A DNA stretch of 64,000 bases, from positions 4,255,397-4,319,396 of the forward strand of contig NZ_CP030827.1 in NCBI RefSeq assembly GCF_003597675.1, read 5' to 3'. Numbering within the stretch: position 1 is the first letter of the stretch; each line of letters starts with the position of its first letter. Positions 14,826 to 24,093 of this stretch are shown here, in pieces. The translations under genes and the position numbers were made by a program. The notes under the pieces were generated by a model. That model had not been told where the DNA came from. It saw nothing but the letters and a program-made list of their open reading frames with translations, and made no database searches. The stretch comes from Neorhizobium sp. NCHU2750 (GTDB lineage Bacteria; Pseudomonadota; Alphaproteobacteria; Rhizobiales; Rhizobiaceae).

Positions 14826-16103
14826 TTACTTGAACACGGCGTCGGGGTTATCGAGGCTGTCGGATCCTTCGAGCTCGACAGTCCCAAGATCCAGCGAAGC
14901 GATGACGCGCTCGATGCTCTTGGTCTGGCTGGTCAGCCCGTCGATGGCCTTCTGGACGACTGCATTGCCCTTCTTGTTGTTCTCGCCGATCATCTGGTCA
15001 TAGGCTTCGACCTTCTGGGCGCGGTCCTTCATCACGTTCATCGCCGCAAGCGTGGTATCGAGCTTGCCCATCATCTCCTTGTTCAGCGCCTTGTCCTTGG
15101 CGACCACCAGATCGGAAAGCGATGGACCTTTCATCTTGGTCCCGTCGACACGGGTATACTGCCCCGTATAGGCCGACTTGATGCCGATCGCGTCGTTGAG
15201 ATGGGAGGCATAGGTGTTATCGGAGAAGCAGTCATGCTCCTCTTCCGGATCGTGCAGCAGAAGGCCGAGTTTCATCCGTTCGCCGGCAAGCTCGCCATAG
15301 GAGAGCGAGCCCATGCCGGTCAGGATGGTGGTCAGCCCGGCCTTGGGGTCGGCCTCGACATGTTTGGTTGCCTCGCCATCCGGTGCCCAGGCCGTCACCA
15401 TGTCCTGAAGATCCGAGACGAGAAGCGTGGTCGCGGCCTTGAGATAGGCGGCGCGGCGATCGCAATTGCCACCCGTGCAATTGGCCTTGTCATAGTCTGT
15501 ATAGGGACGTTCGCCGGCGCCCGGTCCGGTGCCGTTGAGGTCCTGGCCCCAGAGCAGGAATTCGATGGCATGGTAACCGGTCGCCACATTGGCCTCGATC
15601 TCGCCCGCCTCGTTCAGGCTGCGGAGCTTCTCCGGCGTGAGTTCGGTGAAATCGGCTTCCTCACCGTTGATCTTGATCTTCGGATTGGCGATGACATTGG
15701 CGGTGTAGAGCGCATTCTCGTCGCTCTCGGTCCCATAGGACGCGTCGACATAGTCGATCAGCCCTTCGTCCAGCGGCCATGCATTCACCTTGCCTTCCCA
15801 CTCATCGACGATCGGGTTGCCGAAACGATAGACCTCGGTCTGCTGATAGGGAACGCGTGCTGCAATCCAGGCGATTTTCGCCGCCTTCAGCGTCTTGTCG
15901 CTCGGCGCGGCGATCAGCGCGTCGACCGCCTTGTCGAGCGCCTGGGCCGTGGTCAGCGAATCCTGATATTTCGCATGCGCCAGTTCGGCATAGTGTTTGA
16001 GCACGGCTTCGGGTGTGGTGTCCGCTCGCGCCGGTGCCGATCCGAAGACCGATGAAGCGGCAAGAAGCGCCAAAGCGGCGCCGATCAAGGTCTTTTGGGT
16101 CAT
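14826..16103 (-). CDS. Imelysin-family iron-regulated protein (IrpA-like)
   Basis: The 425-residue protein has a Sec signal peptide ending near APARAD. It carries the imelysin motif GYHAIE at residues 176-181 (H178, E181), followed by FLLWGQDLNG. Imelysin/IrpA proteins are periplasmic or outer-membrane attached and iron-regulated, with a helical-bundle fold related to EfeO; iron binding is likely but the mechanism is unsettled. It heads a four-gene operon. An AT-rich palindrome at 16180-16202, 77 bases upstream of the start, could be the iron-responsive operator. Confidence 0.92.
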   Translation of the reverse strand: MTQKTLIGAALALLAASSVFGSAPARADTTPEAVLKHYAELAHAKYQDSLTTAQALDKAVDALIAAPSDKTLKAAKIAWIAARVPYQQTEVYRFGNPIVDEWEGKVNAWPLDEGLIDYVDASYGTESDENALYTANVIANPKIKINGEEADFTELTPEKLRSLNEAGEIEANVATGYHAIEFLLWGQDLNGTGPGAGERPYTDYDKANCTGGNCDRRAAYLKAATTLLVSDLQDMVTAWAPDGEATKHVEADPKAGLTTILTGMGSLSYGELAGERMKLGLLLHDPEEEHDCFSDNTYASHLNDAIGIKSAYTGQYTRVDGTKMKGPSLSDLVVAKDKALNKEMMGKLDTTLAAMNVMKDRAQKVEAYDQMIGENNKKGNAVVQKAIDGLTSQTKSIERVIASLDLGTVELEGSDSLDNPDAVFK

Positions 16104-16179
16104 GTCCTCTCCTTCGCGGCGTCTATCCCGTAACGCCGCCCGAGAGAGTTTTTGCGTGATTTAAAACTGGTGTCAAACG

Positions 16180-16202
16180 TTCTAGTTTAGAATAGTTTGA
16201 AA
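16180..16202. promoter_or_regulatory. AT-rich palindrome, candidate iron-responsive operator
   Basis: TTCTA (16180-16184) and TAGAA (16188-16192) form a perfect inverted repeat with a 3-base spacer. An overlapping TTTAGAA-N3-TTTGAAA is close to the Irr (ICE) palindrome type of Rhizobiales. It lies between the imelysin operon and the autotransporter gene. Assignment to Irr is inferred. Confidence 0.4.
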
Positions 16203-16393
16203 TGCTCAACTTTCGGTTCGCAGGGGTGCTGGTGTCGCGGCATCAGGGCGGCAAGTCGCGACCGGAGCTGTCGCGCCTCAGCATACCGGCCGGCAATTCG
16301 TGGGCGGCCAACAGAGTTTTTGCCCAAACTGTCGTCAAACCTTCATGGCGCAACGATACGGCCCGGTCATCACTATTGCCATAGGGGGAAAGT

Positions 16394-19300
16394 ATGGCCA
16401 TTGCCCGAGGCGCTCAGGTCCGCAGCGCATTTTTCATTTCGCTTCTTTGTTCGGTTGCTCCCATCCATGCTCACGCTGCCGACCAGGTCGTCGCAGCCGG
16501 CGTATCCGAGACGGAACAGCAGACGGTATCCGGCACCGACAGCCTCGTCATCGATAAGGGCGGTAGCCTGGATGTCGATGACGATGCGATCGTCTGGGAC
16601 GGAGCATCGCCCGCACCCGGCGTCACGATCACCAATTCCGGCTCGGTCACGGCAACGAAGCGCGGCATCGATACGGACGGTGACGACAATCCTCGCAACA
16701 TCACCATCACCAACAATGCCGGCGCGTCCATCGCCTCCGATGACGATACGATCCGTGTCGATACGGACGTGACCGATGGCACGATCACCATCGACAATGC
16801 GGGTGCCCTCTCCTCGGACGAAGGCCAGATCATCGATCTCGGTTCGGTGGAATCCAAGGACGCGGTGATCTCCATCACCAATGAGGCATCCGGCAGCATG
16901 ACCGCTGCCGGCAATGATGCGATCAAGATTGGCGGCGGCGCGATCTCGATCGTCAATGCCGGCACGATCTCATCGGTCGAGTCCGAAAGCCGCGGCATCG
17001 ATATCGGCGAGTATCTGGATGTCAGTTCCGTCCTGATCGACAACAAGGCGGGCGCGACGATCGAAGCCTTTTCGGATGCCATTCGCATCGACAGCGACGA
17101 GGATGACGACACCACGGCCACCGGAACGGTGGTTCTCAACAATGCCGGCGTGATTGCCTCCGTCGGTACGGGTGACGAGGCGGGGCAGGCGATCGACTTC
17201 GACAAGATCGCCTCAGGCAAGGGCAGCGTCACCATCAACAACTATGCGACCGGCGAAATCACCGCGACCGATGCGGATGCTGTCCGTCCCGGTGAAAACG
17301 GTGTCGTCAACAACTGGGGCAAGATCATCTCGAGCGCGCCGGATAATACGTCCGGTGATCCCGATGACGACACGTCCAACGATGGCATCGATTTCCAGGG
17401 CCATGCCGGCACCGTGCATAACTATGCCGGCGGCCTGATTTCGGGTGCCCGCCACGGCATCACCTCGGACGTCGATGTCAACGTCACCAACGATGCAGGC
17501 GCAACCATCATCGGCCGTAACGGTTCCGGCGTCGGGTCCGACGGCGACGGTACCGTGGTCAATTACGGCACGATCGAGGGCACTATCGACGACAATTCCG
17601 TCAATGGCGATGGCGACGGCGTCGATATCGACGGTCTTGCGACCATAACCAACTACGGCACGATCGAGGGCACCGGTGCCAAGGGCGAAAAGGACGGTTC
17701 GCCGAACACCAGCGAAGGCATTGCCGCCGGCGGCGGCACAATCCTCAATCTGGGCACGGGTTCGGTCATCAGCGGCACCGACAACGCCATCCTCATCGAT
17801 GACAGCGATGCGGGTGACGCCCCCTATGCCACCAAGATCGTCAATGAAGGTACGATCAAGGGCGAGGGCGGTTTCGGCATCCGCCTTGTGGGCGAGCAGG
17901 ACGACGTGATCTCCAACTACGGCACGATTTCCGCCACCGCTGGCCCGGCGATCGAGATGGGCGGCGGCAACGACACGCTGAATATCTACACCGGTTCCAG
18001 TATCATCGGCACGATCGATGGCGGCACCGGCACCGATACCATCAACCTGAACGGCAGCGGCAGCTTTGCCGGCGCCGACAATTTCGAGTTGCTCAACGTC
18101 TATGGTGATTGGGTCCTGACCGGCGATCAGAGCTATTCCGGCGGTGTTACGGTGGTGGACGGTTCCTTGAGCGTCGATGGCACGCTCGATGCCGCCATGA
18201 CGATCGACGCAGGCTCGCTGCTCGATGGTAACGGCACATTCAGCGCGCTGAACGTCGCCGGCACCATCGCACCCGGTCATTCGGTCGGAACCATCTCGGT
18301 CACCGGCGACTATACGCAGCTTGCCGGCTCGACCTACGCGGTCGAATTCGATGGTACCAGCGCGGATCTGATCGACGTCGGCGGAACGGCGACCATCGCC
18401 GGCACGGTCACGGCCACGCCCTATGGCGACAGCGCCATCACCACGCGCCGCTACACGATCCTCACCGCGGCAGGCGGGGTGACCGGCACCTATACGCTGT
18501 CCGATGTCGATATTACCGCCTTCCTCGAAGGCTCGCTGGCTTACGATGCCAACAATGTCTATCTCGATGTCGTACGCAACGCGGTGACATTCGCATCGGC
18601 GGCGGATACCGACAACGGGCGCCATGTCGCCAGTGCGATCGAAAGCCTCGGCGCCGGCGATGCGCTCTATGAAGCGGTTGCCGGCTCTGCAGACGCTGAG
18701 ACGGCTGCCTCCGCCTTCGACAAGCTCTCCGGCGAATTCCACGCTTCGGTGAAGACCGCCCTGATCGAAGACAGCCGCTTCATCCGCGATGCCATCACGG
18801 CACGCGTCAACAGCGCCTTCGGCACGGTAGCTGCGGGCACACAGCCACCGGCGCAGTCGAATTCCGCCGGCGTATGGGGGCAGGCATTCGGCAGCTGGGG
18901 CAAGAACGGCGGCGATGGCTATGCCAGCATCGACCGTTCCACCGGCGGTCTGATCGTCGGTGCCGATGGAGAGGTTTCGGATAGCTGGCGGGCCGGCTTC
19001 GCCTTCGGCTACAGCCATGGTTCCTATGATGCCGATCGGCTGTCCTCCTCCGGCAACAGCGACGATTATCACGTCGGCATTTATACCGGCGGCAAACTCG
19101 ATGGCTTCGGCCTCCAGGCCGGTGCCGCCTACAGCTTCCATGACATCGACACGAAGCGCAATGTCAGCGCTCTCGGCCTCGATCAGCAGCTGAAGGCGGA
19201 TTACGACGCCCATACGCTGCAGATCTTCGGCGAGGCGAATTACGACGCCAGGGCCGGCAAGGTCGATCTTCAGCCCTTCGCCAATCTGGCTTACGTCTAT

Positions 19301-19678
19301 TTGAAGGAAGGCAGCTTCAGCGAAAACGGCGGCAGTGCAGCCCTTTCAAGTGACGGCAGCAGCGACAGCACGACATTCACGACGATCGGTCTGCGCGCGT
19401 CGACGGATGTTGCGCTGGGTGACACGATGGCAAGCCTGCGTGGCGCGGTCGCTTGGCGCCATGCCTTTGGGGACATTCACCCCCAGTCGGACATGTCGCT
19501 GGAAGGTGCCGGCTTCTCGATCGACGGTGCGGGTATCGCCAAGAATGCCGCGCTCGTCGACGCAGGCATCGATTTCAAGCTGAGCGACCGCGCGACCTTC
19601 GGCATCGGCTATTCCGGCCAGCTGGCCGGCGATGCCTCGGCCCACAGCGCCAAGGCAAGCTTCACCGTGAAGTTCTGA
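16394..19678 (+). CDS. Type Va autotransporter with beta-helix passenger
   Basis: The 1094-residue protein has a signal peptide (cleaved near AHAA, residue 29). Its passenger of about 790 residues is built of repeated strands such as ITNSGSV, ITNNAGASI and IDNAGALSS alternating with Asp-rich turns. A C-terminal beta-barrel runs from about residue 825 (VWGQAFGSWGK) to the terminal Phe in SFTVKF, the classic outer-membrane signature. The passenger probably forms a right-handed beta-helix on the cell surface; its Asp-rich turns could bind calcium. No protease or lipase motif is visible. The ATG at 16394 has a GGGGGA ribosome site. It is divergent from the iron operon across 290 bases. The binding target is unknown. 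Confidence 0.93.
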   Translation: MAIARGAQVRSAFFISLLCSVAPIHAHAADQVVAAGVSETEQQTVSGTDSLVIDKGGSLDVDDDAIVWDGASPAPGVTITNSGSVTATKRGIDTDGDDNPRNITITNNAGASIASDDDTIRVDTDVTDGTITIDNAGALSSDEGQIIDLGSVESKDAVISITNEASGSMTAAGNDAIKIGGGAISIVNAGTISSVESESRGIDIGEYLDVSSVLIDNKAGATIEAFSDAIRIDSDEDDDTTATGTVVLNNAGVIASVGTGDEAGQAIDFDKIASGKGSVTINNYATGEITATDADAVRPGENGVVNNWGKIISSAPDNTSGDPDDDTSNDGIDFQGHAGTVHNYAGGLISGARHGITSDVDVNVTNDAGATIIGRNGSGVGSDGDGTVVNYGTIEGTIDDNSVNGDGDGVDIDGLATITNYGTIEGTGAKGEKDGSPNTSEGIAAGGGTILNLGTGSVISGTDNAILIDDSDAGDAPYATKIVNEGTIKGEGGFGIRLVGEQDDVISNYGTISATAGPAIEMGGGNDTLNIYTGSSIIGTIDGGTGTDTINLNGSGSFAGADNFELLNVYGDWVLTGDQSYSGGVTVVDGSLSVDGTLDAAMTIDAGSLLDGNGTFSALNVAGTIAPGHSVGTISVTGDYTQLAGSTYAVEFDGTSADLIDVGGTATIAGTVTATPYGDSAITTRRYTILTAAGGVTGTYTLSDVDITAFLEGSLAYDANNVYLDVVRNAVTFASAADTDNGRHVASAIESLGAGDALYEAVAGSADAETAASAFDKLSGEFHASVKTALIEDSRFIRDAITARVNSAFGTVAAGTQPPAQSNSAGVWGQAFGSWGKNGGDGYASIDRSTGGLIVGADGEVSDSWRAGFAFGYSHGSYDADRLSSSGNSDDYHVGIYTGGKLDGFGLQAGAAYSFHDIDTKRNVSALGLDQQLKADYDAHTLQIFGEANYDARAGKVDLQPFANLAYVYLKEGSFSENGGSAALSSDGSSDSTTFTTIGLRASTDVALGDTMASLRGAVAWRHAFGDIHPQSDMSLEGAGFSIDGAGIAKNAALVDAGIDFKLSDRATFGIGYSGQLAGDASAHSAKASFTVKF

Positions 19679-19690
19679 TAATCGCAAGCG

Positions 19691-19718
19691 AATGGCGCGG
19701 CCCTCGGTGCGCGCCATT
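19691..19718. terminator. Hairpin between autotransporter and rsmB-like gene
   Basis: A 9-bp perfect stem (19691-19699 with 19710-19718) lies between two convergent genes, 12 bases after the autotransporter stop. It has no strong T run, so it may act in both directions or with Rho. Confidence 0.55.
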
Positions 19719-19767
19719 CATGCATTCCGGCAATCAAGCCGGGACAGCCAGTCTCGGGAGCAAGGCC

Positions 19768-21057
19768 TCAGGCCTTGCGCTGCATCCGGCAGAAGAAGAA
19801 ACCGTCGGTATCGGTGCTCGCCGGCGTCAATGTCACAGTGCCGGCATCCGTCACGCGCGGGCGCGGAGCCGCGCTGCCGAAGATCTTCGCCCAGTCCGAT
19901 GCGACCGAGACGATCGAAAAGTCGGGGTTCTCGGCGCAGAACCGTTCGACCTGGCGGTCGTTTTCTTCCGGCAGGACCGAACAGGTGACATACAGCAGTG
20001 CGCCGCCCGGTTTGACGAAACGGGCCGCCTCGCCGAGTGCATCCTGCTGCTGGGCAATCCGCTCGTCGAGATTTTTCTGGTTGAGCCGCCACTTGGTGTC
20101 GGGCCGGCGACGCCATGTGCCGGTACCGGTGCAGGGCGCGTCGACCAGAACCGCGTCGAGCTTGTCTTTCAGCGCATCGAGTTGGCGGGGGTCGTCGTGA
20201 ACCTGCACGTTGCGGGTCCCGGCGCGGCGCAGCCGTTCGATGATCGGGGCAAGTCGCTTGCGGTCGGCATCATAGGCGTGAACCTGACCCTTGTTCTGCA
20301 TCGCAGCCGACATGGCGAGCGTCTTGCCGCCGCCGCCGGCGCAATAATCTAGCACCTGATCATGTTCGCCGGGCTGGACCAGATCCGCGACGATCTGCGA
20401 GCCTTCGTCCTGGACCTCGAACCAGCCTTTCTGGAAGGAAAGCTCGGCCGTCACATTCGGCAGGCGCGATGCGCCTTCGCCGGCGGCGATCCGGATGCCG
20501 TTGCGGGCAATCGCCGCCGCCCGTGCGCCGGAACGTTCCAGCGCCTTCACCACCTTGTCGCGATTGGCCTTCAACGTATTGGCGCGAAGATCGAGCGTCG
20601 GTCGTTCGGCAAGCGCTTTCGCCTCGATCAGCCAGTTGTCGCCGAAATTGGCTTCGAAGGAGGGCTGTACCCAATCAGGAATGTCGCCCTGCACATGCAG
20701 GGGAGCATTGTCGAGATCGCGGTTTGCAAAGGCGCTCGCCTGGGCCTCGGTCAGCGCCGGCGGAGCAAACTTGTCCTCGAGGAATTCGGCAGCAAGCGTC
20801 TCGGTGGTAAAACCCCATTGCCGCAACAGGACCGCATAGGCCAGCGCCACGGGGCTTTCGTCGTCCATCAGCCAGGCATGGGAAAGCCGCATGCGCAGGG
20901 CGTCATAGACGATGTTGCCAATGGCCGCCCGGTCGCCGGATCCGGCGAAACGATGGGCAAGGCCCCAATCCTTCAATGCATCCGCCACCGGGCGTTTGCG
21001 CGCTTCGATATCGGCCAGAACGTCTATCGCCCCGCTTACTCGTCCGCCCAGTCGCAT
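19768..21057 (-). CDS. RsmB-family rRNA (cytosine-C5) methyltransferase
   Basis: The 429-residue protein has the RsmB/NOL1-NOP2-sun methyltransferase core. The SAM site is VLDYCAGGGGKTLAM, the first cysteine motif is DAPCTGTGTWRRRPDTKW, and the catalytic motif is LLYVTCSVLPEEN. The N-terminal part is the RNA-binding region. It methylates C5 of a cytosine, probably in 16S rRNA; the exact target is inferred. The start at 21057 (MRLGGRVSGAID) is where family similarity begins; an in-frame extension reaching 21591 is antisense to rlpA and was rejected. Confidence 0.9.
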   Translation of the reverse strand: MRLGGRVSGAIDVLADIEARKRPVADALKDWGLAHRFAGSGDRAAIGNIVYDALRMRLSHAWLMDDESPVALAYAVLLRQWGFTTETLAAEFLEDKFAPPALTEAQASAFANRDLDNAPLHVQGDIPDWVQPSFEANFGDNWLIEAKALAERPTLDLRANTLKANRDKVVKALERSGARAAAIARNGIRIAAGEGASRLPNVTAELSFQKGWFEVQDEGSQIVADLVQPGEHDQVLDYCAGGGGKTLAMSAAMQNKGQVHAYDADRKRLAPIIERLRRAGTRNVQVHDDPRQLDALKDKLDAVLVDAPCTGTGTWRRRPDTKWRLNQKNLDERIAQQQDALGEAARFVKPGGALLYVTCSVLPEENDRQVERFCAENPDFSIVSVASDWAKIFGSAAPRPRVTDAGTVTLTPASTDTDGFFFCRMQRKA

Positions 21058-21152
21058 GTCACACTCCGTATCGGTTGAACCCGTATGGCAGTGCTCGTAA
21101 ACGCGATCGGGTCGAAGGGCAAGGGGAGGGGCTTTGTCCGGCCCGCGTCCGA

Positions 21153-21560
21153 TTAGCCGTCGAAACCCTTCATGCCCTTGCCGGCGACCTTCTGGCCATC
21201 GGCCAGCACCTGATAACAGACCTGCGCCGTACCGGTGGAAACCATGCCGATGTCCTGGGCGGCTGCCTTGGAAACATCCAGCACGCGGCCGCGAATGAAC
21301 GGGCCGCGGTCGTTGATGCGAACCACCACGCTCTTGCCGTTTCGCTTGTTGGTCACCAGCACCTTGGTGCCAAATGGCAGCGAGCGATGCGCGGCCGTCA
21401 GTTTGGAAGCATTCATCCTCTCGCCGGAGGCGGTTTTGGAGGAAAGAGCATACCAGGAAGCGTGTCCGCATCCGGGCGCAGCATTGGCCTGTGCCTGGCC
21501 GAGTAGTGCAAAAGCAGCAATGGCGGCCGTGGCGGCAGTTAGGCGTCGAACTATTTTCAA
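21153..21560 (-). CDS. RlpA-like double-psi beta-barrel exported protein
   Basis: The 135-residue protein has a Sec signal peptide (ending near QANAA) and one double-psi beta-barrel: CGHASWYALSSKTASGERMN, LPFGTKVLVTN and VVRINDRGPF. Full RlpA is a lipoprotein with a C-terminal SPOR domain and cuts naked glycan strands at the septum; this protein lacks a lipobox and a SPOR domain. It is therefore a short soluble relative that may act on peptidoglycan. The conserved D and the early tryptophan region of the fold are present. Confidence 0.9.
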   Translation of the reverse strand: MKIVRRLTAATAAIAAFALLGQAQANAAPGCGHASWYALSSKTASGERMNASKLTAAHRSLPFGTKVLVTNKRNGKSVVVRINDRGPFIRGRVLDVSKAAAQDIGMVSTGTAQVCYQVLADGQKVAGKGMKGFDG

Positions 21561-22045
21561 GTCGGTCGTCCCCGTCGTTAAGTCCCTGCACGTTGCGTGC
21601 GGCGGGGCTTAAGCAGGGCGAAAAATGGCGAAAACGTGGGATTTGTCATCACGGAATGTTAATGAAAGTAACATTCGTGATTACATTGTTATCGATGTTT
21701 TTAACGAGCCGGCTAATCGATACTGGAATAAAACCTTAGGAATCAGTCTCTAAGCGAAACTCTGTTCCGGTTGGACTCTGCGGAGTCTGGTGATCACGAA
21801 ACAACGCGAAAAAAAATTGTTGTCGCAGGGTATTTTCTGCCCAAGTTGGACAAATTCTGTGGCGACATGCCGTATATCTTAAGAAATATTAACTCGCAGA
21901 AGGCGTCTGGAAGGAAATTTCAACCGTTTCAAAGTGGGAATTTACTCCTCGACAAGCGGCCTTCGAGGCATCCGAAAGTCGGGATAACTTTATTAGTTAG
22001 CACTTACATCTTTAGACTTGCGATGATGTCATGGCGGGCGTGCGA
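21561..22045. other. Long AT-richer intergenic region upstream of rlpA-like gene
   Basis: No gene is supported here. An 8-bp inverted repeat with 7-base loop lies at 21654-21676, in the region expected for the rlpA-like promoter. Three GANTC methylation sites fall within 48 bases (21740, 21774 and 21783), two of them forming an inverted pair. The rest, up to the stop of the epimerase gene, shows nothing else I can name. Confidence 0.5.
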
Positions 22046-22921
22046 TCAGCCGCGCCAGACATCCTCATTCCACATCTGGGCGAGCGAAATCCTGTAGTTC
22101 GGGAAGGCGAATTGGAAGCCGAGCGCTCGCAGCCTGGCGTTCGAGACGCGCTTGTTGGCGCCGTAGAAGGAGCGTGCCATCGGCGTCATTTCGGCCGTGT
22201 CGAAATCGATTTCCGGCGGAGCTTCAACGGCCATGATCCGCGCGGCCTCGACCACCACGTCCTGCGGCGGGCAGGGCTCGTCATCGGTGACATTATATAT
22301 GCCGGCAAGTTTGCGCTCGGCCAAAAACAGGCAGGCCGCACCGATATCTTCCACGCGGATGCGATTGAAGACCTGGTCTCTCTTTATAATGCGGCGCGCA
22401 CTGCCGCGATCGAGATTGACGAAGGCGTTGCGGCCCGGTCCGTAAATGCCGGAAAGCCGCAGCGCCGCGACCGGCACGCCGGCAACACGTCCTTCGTGAG
22501 CCCAGGCCTCTTCGGTATCCACCCGCTCGATCGAGCGGCCGAGGATCGGGCTGCCGGGGGTTTCCTCATCCACCCATCCGCCGCCGTGATCGCCATAGAC
22601 CCCGACAGTCGAAAGATAGCCGATCCATTCAAGCTTCGGGCAGAGTGCGGCAAGCCGGCCGGCAACGAGTTTCAGCAGCGGATCCTGATCCCGGCCCGGC
22701 GGGATCGATTGTACGAGATGGGTCACATCCTTCAATGCGGCGAGCAGCGTGTCGCTGAACCCGCTGCCGTCGAAGATGAATGACTTTATATTATAGGCAG
22801 ACAGCGCCTGCGCACCTTCGGCCGTACGCACCGTGCCCGCAACGGCAAACCCCGCCGCTGCAAAGGCCTTGCCGATTGCCTTGCCGGAATAGCCGCATCC
22901 GAAGATCATCACTGTCATCAT
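22046..22921 (-). CDS. NAD(P)-dependent epimerase/SDR (YeeZ-like)
   Basis: The 291-residue protein opens with a Rossmann motif (IFGCGYSGKAIG) and has the extended-SDR layout: LVQSIPPG, a YLSTVGVYG active-site strand, LRLSGIYGPGR and a C-terminal substrate region. It resembles the YeeZ family of unknown substrate. Its ATG at 22921 overlaps the queG stop (ATGA), so it is translated with queG. The link to queuosine biology is positional only. Confidence 0.83.
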   Translation of the reverse strand: MMTVMIFGCGYSGKAIGKAFAAAGFAVAGTVRTAEGAQALSAYNIKSFIFDGSGFSDTLLAALKDVTHLVQSIPPGRDQDPLLKLVAGRLAALCPKLEWIGYLSTVGVYGDHGGGWVDEETPGSPILGRSIERVDTEEAWAHEGRVAGVPVAALRLSGIYGPGRNAFVNLDRGSARRIIKRDQVFNRIRVEDIGAACLFLAERKLAGIYNVTDDEPCPPQDVVVEAARIMAVEAPPEIDFDTAEMTPMARSFYGANKRVSNARLRALGFQFAFPNYRISLAQMWNEDVWRG

Positions 22922-24093
22922 TTCACTCCCGCCATCTGCCATTCGAGCTGCACGTCCGGATCACTATCGGCAATCCGTCCCTGCGCGAATGCGGCAAACG
23001 TGTCATCATCCATCAATCGCCTCAAGGCCCAGACCGCCATGGCTCGCACGACGGGCGAGGCATCGTCGGCCAGGATGCGACATTGCGGAACGAGGCCCGG
23101 CTCACCGGAATTGCCGGCCGCAATCAGCACGTTGCGGACAAACCGGTCGCGGCCGATCCGCTTCACCGGGGAGCCGCTGAAGAAGGCGCGGAATGTCGCG
23201 TCATCCAGCGTCAGCAGAAAGGCGATCGACGGCTCCTTCAGGTCCTCGCGCGCTTTCAGCTTCATCTCCGACGAGCGTGCCGCGAACTTGTTCCACGGGC
23301 AGGCCGAAAGACAATCGTCGCAGCCATAGATGCGGTTGCCGATCAGCGGACGAAACTCGGGATCGATCGGCCCCTTGTGCTCGATCGTCAGGTAGGAAAT
23401 GCAGCGCCGCGCATCGAGCCGGTAGGGCGCGGGAAAGGCGGCGGTCGGACAGGCGTCGAGGCAGGCGCGGCAGGAACCGCAATGATCCTTCTCGCCGGCA
23501 TCGATATCGAGCTCGGCGGTGGTGAACAGGCTACCTAGAAACAGCCAAGATCCATGGCTGCGGCTGACGAGATTGGTATGCTTGCCCTGCCAGCCGAGGC
23601 CTGCAGCCTCCGCCAGCGGTTTTTCCATCACCGGTGCCGTATCGACGAACACCTTCACATCCTCGCCGGCCCGTGCCGCAAACCGGGTGGCGATCTCCTT
23701 CAGCCGTCCCTTGATGACATCGTGATAGTCGCGATTGCGGGCATAGACGGATATTGCCGCCTTGTCTTTCATCGCCTGCAGGTAACGCGGATCCTCGTCC
23801 GGCCCGTAATTCAGGCCGAACATCACGATCGAGCGCACCTCTCCCCACAGCACTTTCGGATCACCGCGCCGCTCGCGTGTCTCGGCCATCCACTCCATCG
23901 TGCCGTGGTGGCTGTCGTCGAGAAAGACCGACAGCCGTTCGGGTGCGCGCGGAATGCTGTCCGGCAGGGTGATCCGACAGAGATCGAAACCCTGCGCTGC
24001 CGCTTCCTCGCGAATGAAGGCGGTCAGCTTCTGCCGCCGGCGAAGCGTCTTCTCGTCTTCGCTCTTTAGGGCGCTAGAAATCGAGGTCCGCAT
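22918..24093 (-). CDS. queG: Epoxyqueuosine reductase
   Basis: The 391-residue enzyme performs the last step of queuosine tRNA modification, reducing epoxyqueuosine with cobalamin and two 4Fe-4S clusters. Cluster ligands are C205, C208, C211 and C215 (CGSCRACLDAC), and C231, C258, C261 and C265 (including CDDCLSAC). D151 in FVDTAP is the expected proton donor. A HEAT-like C-terminal part follows. It overlaps the upstream GST gene by 20 bases and the downstream epimerase by four, so the three form one operon. Confidence 0.95.
   Translation of the reverse strand: MRTSISSALKSEDEKTLRRRQKLTAFIREEAAAQGFDLCRITLPDSIPRAPERLSVFLDDSHHGTMEWMAETRERRGDPKVLWGEVRSIVMFGLNYGPDEDPRYLQAMKDKAAISVYARNRDYHDVIKGRLKEIATRFAARAGEDVKVFVDTAPVMEKPLAEAAGLGWQGKHTNLVSRSHGSWLFLGSLFTTAELDIDAGEKDHCGSCRACLDACPTAAFPAPYRLDARRCISYLTIEHKGPIDPEFRPLIGNRIYGCDDCLSACPWNKFAARSSEMKLKAREDLKEPSIAFLLTLDDATFRAFFSGSPVKRIGRDRFVRNVLIAAGNSGEPGLVPQCRILADDASPVVRAMAVWALRRLMDDDTFAAFAQGRIADSDPDVQLEWQMAGVK

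Noticed and set aside
16394..18000. Repeats resembling a tandem array
   Set aside because: Similarity is at protein level (beta-helix rungs), with irregular spacing; not a CRISPR or DNA satellite.
17213..19213. Open minus-strand frame of 666 codons within the autotransporter
   Set aside because: Repetitive coding DNA of high GC often leaves the opposite strand open; the plus-strand protein has signal peptide, repeats and barrel.
21771..22097. Plus-strand frame of 108 codons in the rlpA upstream gap
   Set aside because: Runs antisense into the epimerase gene end, lacks a ribosome site and gives no recognisable protein.
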